The notes below the pieces were generated by a model. That model ran no database searches. It had not been told where the DNA came from and saw only the letters and a list, made by a program, of their open reading frames with translations. The position numbers were made by a program, and so were the translations under genes. DNA of 64,000 nucleotides from contig NZ_BJZU01000017.1 in NCBI RefSeq assembly GCF_007992195.1, positions 1 to 64,000 on the forward strand, written 5' to 3'. Every line of letters begins with the position of its first letter. The stretch's first letter is position 1. Positions 63,066 to 64,000 of the stretch are shown piece by piece. The DNA is from Methylobacterium oxalidis (GTDB lineage: Bacteria > Pseudomonadota > Alphaproteobacteria > Rhizobiales > Beijerinckiaceae).

Positions 63066-64000
63066 ATGCGGACCTACCAACTCAACCTCCCGCACGAGGA
63101 GCGCGGACGCGCCGGCCTCGGCACGCGCCCTTCCGGGACCGGCCACGGGCCGCCCGGCGCGGCGGCCCGGGCCACGATCAACGGCCGCTTCCTCAGCCAG
63201 CCGAAGACGGGCGTGCAGCGCTACGCCTACGAGATCGTCCGCCAGATGGACGCGATCCTGGCGGAGGACCCGCTCCTGCGCAGCCACCTCGCCCTGGACA
63301 TCGTGGCGCCGGAGCGGGCCGCCGGCCCGTCCGATTACGCGGCGATCCGGCGCCGCGGCGTCGGCGGCGGCAAGGGCTACGGCTGGGAGCAGGGGGTCCT
63401 GCCGCTGCGCGCCCGCGCGCCCCTGCTCAACCTGTGCAACACAGCGCCCCTGCTGAGGCGGCGGCAGATCGTCTGCATCCACGGGGCGAACTCCTTCGTC
63501 TACCCGCAGAGCTACAGCCGCCGCTTCCGCTACGCGCAGCGCGCGCTGTTCCCGACCATCGGTCGGCGGGCGCAGACGATCACCACCGTCTCGAACGCCT
63601 CCGCCAAGCTCCTGAAATCGCTCGGCATCGTGCCGGCCGACCGGGAGATCGACGTGATCCCGAACGGGCACGAGCACGTCCACGCCTGGCGGCCGGAGGC
63701 GACGAGGCTCGACCGGGCCGCGATCCTGGAGCGGCCCTACGTGCTGGTGATCGGCAGCCAGGCGCCGCACAAGAACGTGCGCATGCTCGACGCCATCGCG
63801 GGCGCGCTGAACGCGCGCGGCATCAAGCTCGTGGTGACGGGCGGTGTCTTCAACATGTTCAGCAGCCAGGCCGCGCAGCTCGGCGCGCCCGAGACGAGCG
63901 TGCTCGGCTACGTCACCGACGACGACCTCGCCTTCCTGCTCTCGAACGCCCTCTGCCTCGCCTTCCCCTCGCTCGTCGAGGGTTTCGGCCTGCCTCTCGT
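63066..64000 (+). CDS. Glycosyltransferase family 4, cut by window end
   Basis: The ATG is 1 base after the stop of the previous gene, and 311 codons run open to the window edge. FLSQPKTGVQRYAYEIVRQM and VIPNGHEHV, then VIGSQAPHKNVRML and FPSLVEGFGLPL (E-x7-E region) match GT4. The C-terminal end is beyond the window. Confidence 0.9.
   Translation, partial: MRTYQLNLPHEERGRAGLGTRPSGTGHGPPGAAARATINGRFLSQPKTGVQRYAYEIVRQMDAILAEDPLLRSHLALDIVAPERAAGPSDYAAIRRRGVGGGKGYGWEQGVLPLRARAPLLNLCNTAPLLRRRQIVCIHGANSFVYPQSYSRRFRYAQRALFPTIGRRAQTITTVSNASAKLLKSLGIVPADREIDVIPNGHEHVHAWRPEATRLDRAAILERPYVLVIGSQAPHKNVRMLDAIAGALNARGIKLVVTGGVFNMFSSQAAQLGAPETSVLGYVTDDDLAFLLSNALCLAFPSLVEGFGLPL

Overview
The window is high-GC DNA from an alphaproteobacterium of the order Hyphomicrobiales (Rhizobiales), most likely Methylobacterium or a close relative. 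This is inferred from the gene order (trigger factor, clpP, clpX, lon in one direction with tRNA-Leu upstream and tRNA-Val downstream), from the divK-pleD pair, and from families common in that genus (DUF6894, DUF3572, EipB/DUF1849, DUF992, NepR/EcfG stress regulators). No database search was possible, so the genus is an inference.

Region 1 (1 to about 6395) is accessory DNA ending at the 3' end of a tRNA-Val gene, the usual layout of an integrated island. It holds the end of an IS256-type transposase, a tail tape-measure remnant joined to a cysteine-rich repeat, a half LuxR helix-turn-helix protein, a coiled-coil protein, a small lipoprotein and a frameshifted gene. It also holds a two-gene regulatory unit: a sigma factor of the general stress response (EcfG type) that appears to carry a NepR anti-sigma segment fused to its N-terminus, followed 4 bases later by a Crp/Fnr regulator.

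Region 2 (6396 to about 19360) is core genome: tRNA-Val, lon, clpX, clpP, tig and tRNA-Leu; a multicopper-oxidase-fold protein lacking two of four copper motifs; a probable YafQ/RelE-like toxin-antitoxin pair; the NAD(P)H-hydrate repair enzyme; and glnB-glnA with two adjoining palindromes upstream and a strong terminator downstream. Region 3 (19445 to 20420) is a low-GC insert: a polymorphic toxin with an RNase A-like C-terminal domain followed by a CdiI-type immunity gene, each interrupted by in-frame stop codons.

Region 4 (20454 to 41791) is mostly housekeeping: flavin reductase, RNase R, DUF983 protein, NUDIX hydrolase, MFS transporter, ribosomal protein L33, divK-pleD cell-cycle signalling, DUF3572-dinB, EipB-like envelope protein, ABC exporter, helix-hairpin-helix protein, DUF3016 protein, lipid kinase, metallophosphoesterase, a large Orn/Lys/Arg decarboxylase, a secreted collagen-like protein, a PilZ protein and a DUF992 protein. 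Several genes too short for routine ORF cut-offs are included.

Region 5 (41952 to 50303) is a compact type II secretion cluster: gspE-gspF leftward, gspL-gspM-gspN/C-like rightward, then gspG and gspD leftward. gspD has a one-base frameshift just after a glycine-rich tract. No gspH-K are present here.

Region 6 (52652 to the right edge) is for extracellular polysaccharide: a GH16 glycanase with RTX repeats, then an ExoY-like priming transferase, glycosyltransferases, a pyruvyl transferase, a polymerase-like membrane protein, a Wzc/ExoP-like copolymerase with a degenerate kinase part, a methyltransferase, and a final glycosyltransferase cut by the window end.
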